DNA of 64,000 nt, from assembly GCA_041821315.1 (NCBI GenBank), contig JBGUEO010000013.1, positions 1 through 64,000 on the forward strand. Direction: 5' to 3'. Source of the stretch: DIGJ01 sp041821315. GTDB lineage: Bacteria; Bacillota; Clostridia; Lachnospirales; Lachnospiraceae. Positions within the stretch are counted from its first letter, which is position 1; each line of letters opens with the position of its first letter. The position numbers were made by a program, and so were the translations under genes. Shown here in pieces: positions 8,401 through 18,615 of the stretch. The notes beneath the pieces were generated by a model that had not been told where the DNA came from, did no database searches, and was given only the letters and a program-made list of their open reading frames with translations.

Positions 8401-9619
8401 TTACAAAATAAATTTTTCTACCGAATTCTCAAGCTTTTTTACAATATCCATTTGCTGCTGTGCTGTTTCATAGGTTCCGTCCATAATGATATTAATTTCT
8501 GACAAATTTCCATTGATTTCACTCGTAGAATCTGAGTTTTTTTCTGATATACATACCACATAACTTACCACTTTTTCAATTTTTTCTAGCGAATGGTTCA
8601 TTTGCTTGGTTGCCAATGTTACTTCTTCGGAAATTCCGCTGATTAATTTTGCATCTTTTTGATATCTTTCTCCTGTCTGAATGAGCAATTCATAGTCTTC
8701 TCTTACATTTTCATCAATGTATGCCAATACATCCTGCGAACTGACTGCCAGGTTATCAAAGACTTCTCTGACCTGACTAACCAACTTTTCTACTTTTGTA
8801 ATTGTTTCTGAAGATTGTTCTGCTAACTTTTTTACTTCTTCTGCTACGACTGCAAAACCCTTTCCCTGCTTCAATTGCGTTTAAAATTCTATCCTGTTTT
8901 TCATTGTAGGTCTCATTTGCACTTTCCAACGATTGCATTACTTTTAATTTCATCTGTGTTGCTCGTTCTTCCATCTCCTTAGAAGATAAAAAACCATTCT
9001 CCACTTTTTTCATCAACTGCTCTGTCGTTTGCATGATTTCACTGATTGAATGTTCTGCATCACTCGTTGTATGCATTAATTCTGATGCACTGCTATCCAA
9101 TGTCACGGATGTCTCGTTAATGGCATCAATGCTTAAATGTGAGTTTTGTGTTGCTCTGAGAAGTTCATCACTCGATTGCCTTATTTCTTCTGATATTTCT
9201 TTAATATCCGCTACCAAAAGATGAATTTCTGTAGAAGCTCTATTCAGACTATTTCCAAGATGGCTGATTTCATCGTTTCCCTTTATATAAAGTTCTGTAG
9301 AAAAATCTCCATTTCCCATTTTCTTTGTAAATTCCGAGACTTTTTTTAATCTTTTTAAAACTAGACGATCGTAAATAAAGACAATGATGAAAACGGATAT
9401 TACTAAGCTGATCATCGTAGTAATTACTACACCAACGGTTCCATCAAAAAATGAAGTTCCAAATCCTATTTTTTCAAGACTATCTCTTCCTTTACTAATT
9501 CCAAGATTGACCAATTGCCCAATATAGGAACTAAATAGCTGTACTACGACTACTGCAGCAATTAATTTAAATTTTATGGAATATATGGTTGCTGATAAAA
9601 AATTTTCTTTCCAATTCAT
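8401..9619 (-). pseudogene. Methyl-accepting chemotaxis protein with disrupted signalling tip
   Basis: Two frames together make a chemoreceptor. The N-terminal frame (9619-8777) has a membrane segment, an HAMP-like region (RLKKVSEFTKKMGNGDFS) and coiled coil. The C-terminal frame (8874-8401) resumes at QGKGFAVVAEEVKKLAEQSS. At the junction (about 8850-8885) the first frame reads ILNAIEAGKGF. The conserved tip E-A-A-R-A-G and the Q-T-N-L-L segment before it are missing. The simplest reading is an out-of-frame deletion between short GAAGCAG-like repeats, not a single sequencing slip. The product cannot dock CheA normally. Confidence 0.8.
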
Positions 9620-9653
9620 GATACCCTCCTAGAATACAATATCTAATCGTATT

Positions 9654-10211
9654 TTATCTCTTCATTAATCCTGTCAGAATAATTTTCCCCATAGCTTTTA
9701 CAGCGTGGTCAAAACTCACCTGATTTGTTGCAAGAAATTCATAGTCCAACAATTTTTTCTGCGTTTGTATCAGCATAATCTTTAATACTGTGGTATCCGT
9801 TTCTTCCAATTCACCTGTCCGAATTCCATCTTCAATCACCTCAATCAAAGGATTCCATGCATCATTCAAATACTGATTAAGCTTTTCCCATAGTACCGGG
9901 TAATAACGCTGCAAATCATCCATATGCTGAACAATCGAGGAAAGACTGTATGCATCCGGAGTATTTTGAAAATAGAGCTCCAGCCTTTTTTGAATGGGCA
10001 GTTTTTTCTTCTCCAAAATGATCGTATCAGAAACATACATTTCTTCAAAAACAAAGTCAATTGTTTTTTCAATTATTTCATCTTTTGTCGCGAAATAGGT
10101 ATAGATCGTTCGCTTGCTTGTACCAAGCTCCCTTGCAAGTTCTTCTGTTGTAAATCGAACTCCTTTATTCCCAAATAATTTTAGCGTTTTTAAATAGATA
10201 TTCTTTTGCAT
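9654..10211 (-). CDS. TetR/AcrR-family transcriptional regulator
   Basis: A 185-residue protein with an N-terminal helix-turn-helix (FTTEELARELGTSKRTIYTY, about residues 20-40) and a helical ligand domain. The start at 10211 has GGAGG 6 nt upstream. The longer frame from a TTG at 10223 would place the ribosome site inside the gene. It is followed after 34 nt by the broken chemoreceptor, so it may have controlled that gene. The ligand is unknown. Confidence 0.88.
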   Translation of the reverse strand: MQKNIYLKTLKLFGNKGVRFTTEELARELGTSKRTIYTYFATKDEIIEKTIDFVFEEMYVSDTIILEKKKLPIQKRLELYFQNTPDAYSLSSIVQHMDDLQRYYPVLWEKLNQYLNDAWNPLIEVIEDGIRTGELEETDTTVLKIMLIQTQKKLLDYEFLATNQVSFDHAVKAMGKIILTGLMKR

Positions 10212-10265
10212 TGTGTCCTCCAATAACCGTTGGTACTGTATTAGTTTTTACAGGTTCAAAGTACA

Positions 10266-10309
10266 AAAAATCACTCAATGCTACATTGACTGTAGATTGA
10301 GTGATTTTT
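10266..10309 (-). terminator. Intrinsic terminator after the LRR surface protein
   Basis: Perfect 14-bp arms (10266-10279 and 10296-10309) enclose a loop that has its own short CTAC/GTAG stem. On the minus strand the second arm runs into a T tract. It lies downstream of the large surface-protein gene and upstream of the tetR gene; it could work in both directions. Confidence 0.7.
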
Positions 10310-10391
10310 GAATAAATGAACATAATTTATGACTTCAAGGCTTGTATTATTGTAGATCTAACACTAGCTCTAGTTTGTTGAATTCTATTTC

Positions 10392-13300
10392 CTACTCACT
10401 GAACAAATAATAATCCCTTATATACTTCTTATCGATTAAATCATTACAATTTTTTCGGGCAGCCGTTTTATTAACAAAATCTGCATATACTCTATAATAC
10501 TTACCTTCCTTTTTTACAACTACATTCGCGCTGTCATAATTTTTCTCGATAATCCTTGCAACTTTTACTGCATAGGTTTTACTTCCAATGACGCCTAACT
10601 TCATGTGGCAATTGTACTGCTCCACAACTACTTTTACTACTGTTTTCGTTGTATATAGAACCTTACTTCCCTTTTTACTACCTTTTACTGCAACGGGTCT
10701 TACTGCAACTGTTATGTACTTTCCAATATCTTCGTTGCTTAATGTGTAAGTCCGCTTATTCGCTCCTTTTATCGCTTGTTTATTTTTTCCCTTTGCATCA
10801 TCACAACGATACCACTGGTATATGGATTTACCCTCTTTGTTATTTTCCACATCCTTATAGGTGTAGGTTGCTGTTAGCGTACTTCCAACAGTCATATTTC
10901 CTTTCACCAATAAAGAGGATACCTTCGGTGCTTCATTATAAGATTCACTGGTAGATGCGGTATTGCCGATATTTACCATAGTAAACGTACTAAACTTACT
11001 GATTTCTATTTCCAATCCAATTGGATTTCGCTCTGCGTCATATGTGATTGTACCATAGGATAATTCCTTTTCTCCATCACTATGATTAATATAAACAGCA
11101 AGGCTCTTTAAGAATTTCTCTCGTAATACATCATCGGTTGGAATGGCAATGTTTTTTAGGGAGAAGGTTATCTTGGTTTCTAAATTCTTATAATTTGTTT
11201 CAATGGTCATTGGTGTTCCAATCGTTTGGACCTCGCTGTTTCCAGCCGCTTCCTGTACAAGCTTGGCAGTCATTGTATCCCAAATGACATCTTCTTGCTC
11301 TTGCTCTTCTTTGATTGGCACCACTCTAAAGTATAAATCCTCCTCACGATTTGAAATAGTTTGTAACGTTTCTTTGGGAACATGAATACTTACTTCTTCC
11401 GTCTTTATCTCAAGCGCTATCTTGCTATCAGAAATTTTTTTCATTGCTTCATTTTTAATTATAACAGAAGCTTCATCTGCTGCATCCGCCACCAGATCAT
11501 CCATAACAATTTGAACCTCGTCCTTATTCTGTGCAATAAGCTTTTCAATGATTTCTTCCGTTCTCTTCTGTTCTAATATGACCTCATCTATTTTCTTATT
11601 ATCTGTAACTTCACGAATAATGTCAACCGTTCCCACTGTTTCGGAATTGGTGCCATTCACTCCATTTACTGTAGTCTGACGAATCTGTTGCTTTTTTCCG
11701 TCCTTCGAACTATCTGTTGTTCCCGTATTTGCTGGACTAGTCGGTACGTAGAAAACTGGCGCAACATAGGCCGCTATGTCGATTTCTAAAGCATCACTAA
11801 CATTTCCTTCACTATCCTTCACCTTAATATAAATATCTTTTGCTCCAGCGGTCAAACCAGTAGGATTTGTGATCGTTATCTCACCGGCTGCAATGGCTGA
11901 TCCGCTTACACTGGTCACAATCGCCGGCTCTGCCCCTCCGTCATCTACGATGACATAGTAATATTCGCCAGGTTCCGAGGAGATAAATTTCACTGTACCT
12001 GTAGTATCAGACGTACGACTTACTGTTCCGGCCGTCAATGTAGGCGCTGAAATATCTGAAACCGTATGTTTCGTATAAGTTGTAGTAAAGGTATCACTTG
12101 TTGTTGAACCTGTTAAACATGCGATTGCTTTTAATGTTGTAGTTTCACTTATAACAATTAATTCCGTGTAACGATTACTGCTACTTGTTGGTTCGCTTCC
12201 ATCCAATGTATAGTAAATACTTGCCCCTACTGTGGTACATGTAAGGGTTACATTTTGGGAAACTGTGAAATCACCTCCACTGGGACTTGCAGTAGGTATT
12301 GCGACTTTATCTGGATTATTATCATCAGCTTGTGTGAACTCTGCCGTAACATTAATATCGCCTGTTACATTTTCTTCCGTTCTTGAAGCTGTTGTAACAC
12401 CATCGCTCCACTGGGAAAAGACGTATCCAGAATCTGGTACTGCTGTTACCGCAGTTCCGCTTGTACCTGGTGCAACAGTTTGTGAAGCCTCTCCCGTAAT
12501 GCTGCCTCCAACACCTGCTGTATAAATAATTTCTGGATTGCGCACAATTATTTTAAAATCACTGGTTAATTCCAGACTTTCTTCACTTTCTTCACTTTCA
12601 TAGCCATATGTTAAACGATAAGTACCTAACGGTATCTCTTTACTTAACTGAAATCTCGTTTCTACATCTTTATCTTCTCTTATAATATAAGTCCACAAAG
12701 TTTCAAAATCGCCTGCTACAAGTTCACAATCAGCATCATCTATTATATTACCTTCATTGTCATAAACGGCAGTTACAGGGAGATTCACGACAAAAACATC
12801 TTCAGTTCCATCTTTCACCAATTCTGCATATTGAGGAGATAATACAATACATGCGGTGGATGTGGGGGATTCGGGGGATGCCGTTTCGCTGATATTTAGT
12901 TCTATGTCAAATGTTATCGGTTCAGCAGAACCATCAGATAAAGATACCATTACTGTATAAGTTCCATTCGGTGTATCTTCGCCTAACGAAATATAACGGT
13001 CAGAACTGCTTATTCTGGCTCCATACCCACTTAACGTTTCACAAGTATATTGCACGGTTTTACCCGTAACGCTCTCGCCGTTTTCATCTCGAACCGTTAC
13101 GCTAGATAAACTCCCCTCCAAGCTACTCATAGTAATATCATCGATTGGATCAAGCGTGAGCAGTTTCGCAATCGTCTTATTCACTGCAATAACGTCACTT
13201 GTATCACCTAATGTCAGGTTCAATGTACCTGTGATGGAACCTACTTCAACGCTTGTGGCATTGGTCTTACGAAAGCCGTTTGCACTATCCCAGTCTACCG

Positions 13301-14399
13301 TTACTCCGTGAAGAGTTGCTTCCTGTGCTACAGTCAGAATATCGCTGTCTGTTGTTGCGTTGCCTACTGCGAAATTGTTCATGGCAACTTCCATTGCCGT
13401 TTTTGCTGCTGCTAACTTTTCTGAATCACTAAGTTCTTTTTCCCATATTCCTGTTTGGGTGCCTATGTATGTTCCCTCACCACCAGTAGTATAAGCAGTT
13501 TTGAAGTAATTATACACACTTAAAATCTTCTTAGCTAAAAGGGTGTCTGAACCTTCCATTGTAATTCTTGTCAATTGATTACTCCTAAATGTAGAATTAC
13601 CTATGCTTGTCACACTATTTGGTATTGTTACTGATGTCAATTCATTACCATAAAATGCAGAATCACCTATATTTGTTACACTATTTGGAATCGTTACTGA
13701 TGTCAATTGATTACCATAAAATGCAGAATCACCTATATTTGTTACACTATTTGGTATCGTTACTGATGTCAATTGATTACTCCTAAATGTAGAATTACCT
13801 ATGCTTGTCACATTATTTGGAATCGTTACTGATGTCAATTGATTATTATAAAATGCACAATCACCTATACTTGTTACACTATTTGGTATCATTACTGATG
13901 TCAATTGATTATTATTAAATGCATAATCACCTATATTTGTTACACTATTTGGTATCGTTACTGATATCAATTGATTACTCAAAAATGTAGAATTACCTAT
14001 GCTTGTCACACTATTTGGAATCGTTACTGATGTCAATTGATTACTCCTAAATGTAGAATTACCTATGCTTGTCACACTATTTGGAATCGTTACTGATGTC
14101 AATTGATTATTATAAAATGAAAAATCACCTATACTTGTCACACTATTTGGAATCGTTACTGATGTCAATTGTTTATTATAAAATGCAGAATCATCAATAT
14201 GTTCTACAGCTACGCCACCAATCTCAGCCGGGATTACAACTTCACCACCTGAACTATTATAATCTGTAATTGTTCCCGTACTTGAATCAAATACGTAAAG
14301 GGAAGCTCCGTTAACAACCGTGGGGAATACACCCACTATCATAGCCAACACCACCAGTACTGCCATGTATCTTTTACCTATTCCTCTTGTATATTTCAT
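10392..14399 (-). CDS. BspA-like leucine-rich-repeat surface protein
   Basis: A 1335-residue secreted protein. A signal peptide (residues 1-31, KRYMAVLVVLAMIVGVFPTVVNG) is followed by nine 22-residue repeats of the form LTSVTIPNSVTSIGxxxFxxNQ (78-275). After these come an InlB-type divergent repeat (about 665-725, SGYVFSQWSDG), a chitobiase C-terminal-like domain (about 735-805, IYYTLDGSEPTSSS), an Ig-like domain, a coiled region, and a C-terminal segment resembling SPOR (AVKVARIIEKNYDSANVVVKKEGKYYRVYADF). There is no LPxTG anchor. Such proteins are usually adhesins or cell-wall-associated. The two-component genes immediately upstream may control it. Confidence 0.88.
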   Translation of the reverse strand: MKYTRGIGKRYMAVLVVLAMIVGVFPTVVNGASLYVFDSSTGTITDYNSSGGEVVIPAEIGGVAVEHIDDSAFYNKQLTSVTIPNSVTSIGDFSFYNNQLTSVTIPNSVTSIGNSTFRSNQLTSVTIPNSVTSIGNSTFLSNQLISVTIPNSVTNIGDYAFNNNQLTSVMIPNSVTSIGDCAFYNNQLTSVTIPNNVTSIGNSTFRSNQLTSVTIPNSVTNIGDSAFYGNQLTSVTIPNSVTNIGDSAFYGNELTSVTIPNSVTSIGNSTFRSNQLTRITMEGSDTLLAKKILSVYNYFKTAYTTGGEGTYIGTQTGIWEKELSDSEKLAAAKTAMEVAMNNFAVGNATTDSDILTVAQEATLHGVTVDWDSANGFRKTNATSVEVGSITGTLNLTLGDTSDVIAVNKTIAKLLTLDPIDDITMSSLEGSLSSVTVRDENGESVTGKTVQYTCETLSGYGARISSSDRYISLGEDTPNGTYTVMVSLSDGSAEPITFDIELNISETASPESPTSTACIVLSPQYAELVKDGTEDVFVVNLPVTAVYDNEGNIIDDADCELVAGDFETLWTYIIREDKDVETRFQLSKEIPLGTYRLTYGYESEESEESLELTSDFKIIVRNPEIIYTAGVGGSITGEASQTVAPGTSGTAVTAVPDSGYVFSQWSDGVTTASRTEENVTGDINVTAEFTQADDNNPDKVAIPTASPSGGDFTVSQNVTLTCTTVGASIYYTLDGSEPTSSSNRYTELIVISETTTLKAIACLTGSTTSDTFTTTYTKHTVSDISAPTLTAGTVSRTSDTTGTVKFISSEPGEYYYVIVDDGGAEPAIVTSVSGSAIAAGEITITNPTGLTAGAKDIYIKVKDSEGNVSDALEIDIAAYVAPVFYVPTSPANTGTTDSSKDGKKQQIRQTTVNGVNGTNSETVGTVDIIREVTDNKKIDEVILEQKRTEEIIEKLIAQNKDEVQIVMDDLVADAADEASVIIKNEAMKKISDSKIALEIKTEEVSIHVPKETLQTISNREEDLYFRVVPIKEEQEQEDVIWDTMTAKLVQEAAGNSEVQTIGTPMTIETNYKNLETKITFSLKNIAIPTDDVLREKFLKSLAVYINHSDGEKELSYGTITYDAERNPIGLEIEISKFSTFTMVNIGNTASTSESYNEAPKVSSLLVKGNMTVGSTLTATYTYKDVENNKEGKSIYQWYRCDDAKGKNKQAIKGANKRTYTLSNEDIGKYITVAVRPVAVKGSKKGSKVLYTTKTVVKVVVEQYNCHMKLGVIGSKTYAVKVARIIEKNYDSANVVVKKEGKYYRVYADFVNKTAARKNCNDLIDKKYIRDYYLFSE
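13575..14168 (-). repeat. Nine tandem 66-bp units encoding leucine-rich repeats
   Basis: Nine in-frame 66-bp units are very similar at DNA level, including third codon positions. The variable part falls in three classes (NSTFRSNQ, DSAFYGNQ, DYAFNNNQ-like). Such homogeneity suggests recent amplification or gene conversion. Unit number may differ between strains. Confidence 0.85.
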
Positions 14400-14556
14400 G
14401 TGAATTCCTCCTCTTATTGCATTTATACGTTTGATATAATTTTACAAAATAATGTATTTTTTTAATAATAACATGGCATATCCCACGAATCACTTTTCTT
14501 ACCAAATTGTTAGAGAAAACCAACAACAAAGAATGTGCTTTGCTTACGCGCAAATT

Positions 14557-14593
14557 AAGCGTTGTCTCTGTTATAATCTCAGATACAACGCTT
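14557..14593. terminator. Hairpin between response regulator and surface-protein gene
   Basis: Perfect 9-bp arms AAGCGTTGT (14557-14565) and ACAACGCTT (14585-14593) lie 45 bp after the response-regulator stop. The T tract is weak. It could end the regulator/kinase transcript or sit in the leader of the surface-protein mRNA. Confidence 0.45.
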
Positions 14594-14637
14594 TCTATCT
14601 ATCGTATGTTTTTAATTTAGGTGTTTGCAATAAAGGA

Positions 14638-15327
14638 CTAACGAAGGATCATACGATACCCCTGCCCTCGAACAGATTCAATATCTAGTTTTGGCAGTTT
14701 TCTTCTTATACTGCTCACTCGAACCATGATTGTCCCTTTATCATTCAGGTATTCTTCCTTCCATATGGCTTCGTATAACATTTTATAGGTCAATATTTCA
14801 TTTGGATGATCTGCAAAATAGCATAAAATATCATTTTCTAACGGTGATAGCCGTATGATTGTGTTCTCTTTGTCATGACCATTTTGCTCTTCTACAATCC
14901 TATCCTTGGCATTGTAGACATACGGACCTAGTTCGCACAGAATCGAATCACTTTGTTTTTCTGAATTAATTTTATATCTACGCAAGTGAGCGCCTACTCG
15001 GGCTATCACTTCCGTAATACGAAAGGGTTTTCGAATATAGTCATCTCCACCTAATTCCAGTGCCTTCGTCAGGCTTTCATCATCATCTAAACATGTGACA
15101 AATAGGATTGGCACATCATTTACTTTACGAATATGTTCGCATACTTCATATCCTGTTAACTTTGGCATCATAATATCAAGAATTACCATATCATACTCAC
15201 TTTGATACAAATACGCTTTTGCTTCTTCGCTACTGCTAAAGGCTACTACCTGATATCCTTCATCCTGTAGAGCAATTTGAAGGATTTCACAAATATCCTT
15301 ATCATCATCTACAATAACTATTTTCAT
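14638..15327 (-). CDS. OmpR-family response regulator
   Basis: A 229-residue DNA-binding response regulator. The receiver domain (1-120) shows the acidic pair VDDDKD, the phospho-acceptor in YDMVILDIMMPKLTGYE, and the KP of DDYIRKPF. A winged-helix domain (about 130-229) ends GQGYRMILR. It overlaps the kinase gene by 4 nt (ATGA), so translation is coupled, and it should be phosphorylated by that kinase. The BspA-like gene 240 bp downstream on the same strand is a plausible target (inference from position only). Confidence 0.93.
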   Translation of the reverse strand: MKIVIVDDDKDICEILQIALQDEGYQVVAFSSSEEAKAYLYQSEYDMVILDIMMPKLTGYEVCEHIRKVNDVPILFVTCLDDDESLTKALELGGDDYIRKPFRITEVIARVGAHLRRYKINSEKQSDSILCELGPYVYNAKDRIVEEQNGHDKENTIIRLSPLENDILCYFADHPNEILTYKMLYEAIWKEEYLNDKGTIMVRVSSIRRKLPKLDIESVRGQGYRMILR

Positions 15328-17333
15328 AATCCACCTCTTTTCATGGGAAATTGAATTGTAAAGATTGTGCCCTCACCTAACACACTTTCACATTGAATGG
15401 TTCCACCATGACTTGTGACTATCGATTTTACAATTGCTAGCCCCAAACCAAAGTGCTTTGAATCATTATTTCGTGATGAATCAGCACGTACAAAGCGATT
15501 AAAAATCTGCTCAATGTTTTTGTCTTCAATACCAATCCCTTCATCCTGTATTTCTATCCGATACATACTATGATCTATCTTTCCACGGATATAAACCGTT
15601 GAACCTTCAGGACTATAGTCTATGGCATTGTCAATGATGTTAACAAAAAGTCGTTTCATTTGTCCGTAATCACATTCAAATTGCATATCTTCTGAAAGTG
15701 AACATTGAATTTTATGGGAATGATACCGATAAGTATCGACCACTTCACTAATAATCAAATCTAACTCTTCCATATCCTTTGCCCTTGATTTACCCTGATC
15801 TACCCTTGATAAGTAAAGCAAATTTTCCACTAAATCACCCATATAATCAACCTTCTTAAAGGCAATCTCCATATAATGTTCTTGTCGTTCTTTCTCAATT
15901 TTTCCGGTATTAATGAGCTCTAAATAACCTTTTACAACAGTGATCGGTGATCGTAAATCATGGGAGATATCGGATAATAATTGACGTCTTGATGCATCTT
16001 CTTTCTCGAGTGATCTCAAGGTGTCTACCAGCTGCTTCGTCTTCTCTTGAACCACTTCTTCAAGGTAATTTTCATTGATCTCTGTTAAATAAAATCGTCT
16101 TGAAAAATCTGTAATACTAAAATATGACATCATCAAATAAAAAGCAAATTGGCCGGTCATCAACAAAATCTGATACTGGGACAATAGATGAAAGCTGTGG
16201 TTAGATAATGAAATATTGATCAGTAGTCCATACGATAAAATATATATTAAGAATGCGATATACAAGTACACGCCCCTTCTCTGCCCTGATAAAAATATCT
16301 TTCCTAACAGAATTAATGCATAGAACATAAAAATCATAACGGTAAATAAAAGTGCTATATACAAATTATCTGCCAGCTGTTGTGCCAAAGCAACATAGAT
16401 AATTCCTATCATAAGAATACAAAAAGTAATCGGTACAAACGTTTTACGACATCGAAATACTTTCCCTTTCTTAATGAATAATATAATCGATAGAGCACTT
16501 AAATATTGAGTGATTAACGTCGGAAAAGTCTGTAAATAAGAGTTGATTATATACCAACTTCCTTGAGGTGTAAAAATAAAAAATGGTTCAAAATACGCTA
16601 AAATGATATAACCATTGAGTATTCCAGCCATCGCAAGTGTTAATAAAAACAAATGCCTTCGATTACGAATAAATAATCCAAAAAGTACAAGTCCCATGGT
16701 ACAATAAAAAACACAATGAATACTTTTTAGTAATAATCGAATATTCCAAAGTCTAAATAAGGCGTCATAATCACCTATAAATAAATGTTTTTTCAATTGA
16801 CCGCCTATATGTTCCGGATTACTTATTTGCATGACAATTTCGTATGCTTCTGCTTCTTTTAATTGAATAAGTCTACTTTCTTTCTTCATCAAAATATTAT
16901 GGCCATCCTCAGAAACATTTCCAAGCGAAGCCACTAACGTCCCATTAACAAAGACATTTGCAGCACTATAAATTTCTTCAACGATAAGACCGTTAATTTT
17001 TGAAAAATCTCCGTAAATTTTCATATAGGTCGTTATAGATTCCTGTGGGAAATTATATTGGCGTATTTCGTTATATGTCAACCGTTTTACTTTTGTTTCC
17101 AGTGCATGCGATTCATTTACATATTCAAGCATTTGTTCTGGCGTTAAAATACCATCTACAACTAAGAACTCCCCATCCACATTAATGACATCTTGTTTTT
17201 CAATACTCTGAATTTCCAATATGCCATTTTCTCCTTGAGAGTCTTTCTCGATAAACATATCATACACAAGGTACATTGATATGCATATACTTATAAAAAT
17301 AACTACTAAGACACTTATTTTTTGTATTTTCAT
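15324..17333 (-). CDS. Sensor histidine kinase with extracellular and 7TM sensor region
   Basis: A 669-residue kinase. It has one N-terminal membrane helix, an extracellular beta-rich domain (about 35-190, with TYMKIYGDFSKINGLIVEEI), and seven membrane segments (about 195-405), the layout of 7TMR-DISM sensors. A coiled coil then leads to HisKA with SDISHDLRSPITVVKGYL (phospho-accepting His) and HATPase motifs NIIDNAIDYSPEG, DEGIGIED and GLGLAIVKSIV. It is translationally coupled to the response regulator. DISM extracellular domains often bind carbohydrate, so a sugar or cell-wall signal is possible. Confidence 0.92.
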   Translation of the reverse strand: MKIQKISVLVVIFISICISMYLVYDMFIEKDSQGENGILEIQSIEKQDVINVDGEFLVVDGILTPEQMLEYVNESHALETKVKRLTYNEIRQYNFPQESITTYMKIYGDFSKINGLIVEEIYSAANVFVNGTLVASLGNVSEDGHNILMKKESRLIQLKEAEAYEIVMQISNPEHIGGQLKKHLFIGDYDALFRLWNIRLLLKSIHCVFYCTMGLVLFGLFIRNRRHLFLLTLAMAGILNGYIILAYFEPFFIFTPQGSWYIINSYLQTFPTLITQYLSALSIILFIKKGKVFRCRKTFVPITFCILMIGIIYVALAQQLADNLYIALLFTVMIFMFYALILLGKIFLSGQRRGVYLYIAFLIYILSYGLLINISLSNHSFHLLSQYQILLMTGQFAFYLMMSYFSITDFSRRFYLTEINENYLEEVVQEKTKQLVDTLRSLEKEDASRRQLLSDISHDLRSPITVVKGYLELINTGKIEKERQEHYMEIAFKKVDYMGDLVENLLYLSRVDQGKSRAKDMEELDLIISEVVDTYRYHSHKIQCSLSEDMQFECDYGQMKRLFVNIIDNAIDYSPEGSTVYIRGKIDHSMYRIEIQDEGIGIEDKNIEQIFNRFVRADSSRNNDSKHFGLGLAIVKSIVTSHGGTIQCESVLGEGTIFTIQFPMKRGGL

Positions 17334-17517
17334 TTAATCTAAACCTCATTAATTCATAATGGTTTGGTGTAAATTTATCTGTTACACCTTCCACAAAAGT
17401 ACCATCTCAACTTCTGTTATTACAGTTAACCGATATCGTGTTGACTTCAAAATAGTAAACTCACTGCATAATAAGTTTTTATGACATCTTCATTTTAAAG
17501 CATAGTAGCCACTATGT

Positions 17518-17655
17518 CTATTTCTGATGTACAAATTTTCTTCTTTTTTCCAGCATCCGCAGTGGGATAAAGCAGTCCATGTCTGAACGGTATTGATTCA
17601 CATCTACAACAGCTATATATTCATCAGCCTTCCGATTATTTGGGAATTTCTGAGC
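17518..17655 (-). pseudogene. Unidentified coding remnant
   Basis: A minus-strand frame without a start codon encodes NRKADEYIAVVDVNQYRSDM then DCFIPLRMLEKRRKFVHQK and a stop. It reads like real protein but I cannot name the family. The surrounding 17340-17976 holds no other gene I can support, only short hairpins and frame-broken sequence, so the interval looks like decayed accessory DNA. Confidence 0.35.
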
Positions 17656-17976
17656 TCAATATCATTTGACCCTACTGCCTAACTGTCAACGCTTAGTGAT
17701 ACCTGTTACCAGCTACCACCCATGTCATCTCGAACAGTTCTGCTCCCATATAAACATTTTTCTTCAACCTTCTTTCTGCTAAATTAGCAAAATCTACTTT
17801 TTCAAGTTGTTCACGAATATAGCCTGAGAATTACATTCTCAGAACCTTCCAGTCAATATTTGCATAAGGACGGCGAACGTATTTTAATTTTCATAATACA
17901 AGCTTCCTTTCACTGCTCAAATTTTGCAGGCTAAATCCAAATGCAAGGTAAATAGTAAAAAAGTACACAGAACATC

Positions 17977-18025
17977 TTGACATTTGTCCGAAATCATACT
18001 ATGCTTTTTAGGTATGATTTCGGAC
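17977..18025 (+). promoter_or_regulatory. Promoter with 14-bp palindromic operator for marR
   Basis: TTGACA (17977-17982), a 17-nt spacer and TATGCT (18000-18005) form the promoter. Perfect 14-bp arms at 17986-17999 and 18012-18025 flank the -10 box, which lies in the 12-nt loop. Binding there would cover the promoter, so autorepression is likely. The same architecture occurs at 58835-58882. Confidence 0.75.
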
Positions 18026-18049
18026 TATTTGTTTTATGGAGGTGTGGTA

Positions 18050-18523
18050 ATGTCGAACACAATAGAGGAACAGCTGATTCAGCTAAACCAAATCTATAAA
18101 GAAAATGAAGATATCTATCACGAGCTCGCGACGCATTTTGGCTTGTCGGATAGTGCTTTATGGCTGCTGTACTCTCTGCATGAAGCGACCGTTCCCTACA
18201 CTCAGGCAGAGATTTGCAGCACTTGGTCTATTAGCAAACAGACGCTACACTCAGCGCTGAAAGGTTTGAAAACGGGTGGATACATTCAAATGGAGTCCTC
18301 TGTTCAAAACCGCAAAACAAAACAGATTATTCTCACACCTACCGGAAAAGCGCTGGTTCATAAAACTGTAGGGCGTATAGTGGAAGCGGAAAAGCAAGCA
18401 CTCTGTGGTTTGTCTGAGGATGATCGTATGCTCCTGGTATCACTGTCACAACGGCATTTGGAGTGTTTAAAACAAGAGATGAAACAAATAACGGAATCGA
18501 AAATGTCATCGGAGGATCTGTAA
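18050..18523 (+). CDS. MarR-family transcriptional regulator
   Basis: A 157-residue winged-helix regulator. The recognition region is YTQAEICSTWSISKQTLHSA, and NRKTKQIILTPTGK is the wing. The ATG at 18050 is preferred because GGAGGTG precedes it and the palindromic promoter lies just upstream; the earlier in-frame ATG at 17984 falls within the promoter. The genes that follow on the same strand (a cytidylate-kinase-like remnant and a MATE pump) are its likely targets. The inducing drug is unknown. Confidence 0.92.
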   Translation: MSNTIEEQLIQLNQIYKENEDIYHELATHFGLSDSALWLLYSLHEATVPYTQAEICSTWSISKQTLHSALKGLKTGGYIQMESSVQNRKTKQIILTPTGKALVHKTVGRIVEAEKQALCGLSEDDRMLLVSLSQRHLECLKQEMKQITESKMSSEDL

Positions 18524-18562
18524 TCGCAATTACAAGATCGATTGAAAGATGTCGAGTGCGCT

Positions 18563-18596
18563 CGGAATGAATTTCGGGCGCTCTTTTTTGCGTCCA
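18563..18596 (+). terminator. Terminator or attenuator between marR and MATE genes
   Basis: GAGTGCGCTC pairs imperfectly with GGGCGCTC, and a TTTTTT run follows. It sits 40 bp after the marR stop and may limit read-through into the pump gene. Confidence 0.55.
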
Positions 18597-18615
18597 AACA
18601 CAGGAGGAAAATAAA

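Noticed and set aside
8846..8880. Programmed frameshift in the chemoreceptor
   Set aside because: The conserved tip residues themselves are missing at the junction, which a ribosomal frameshift would not restore.
13575..14168. Regular direct repeats that could suggest a CRISPR array
   Set aside because: The 66-bp period is continuous, in frame and encodes leucine-rich repeats; there are no unique spacers and no cas genes.
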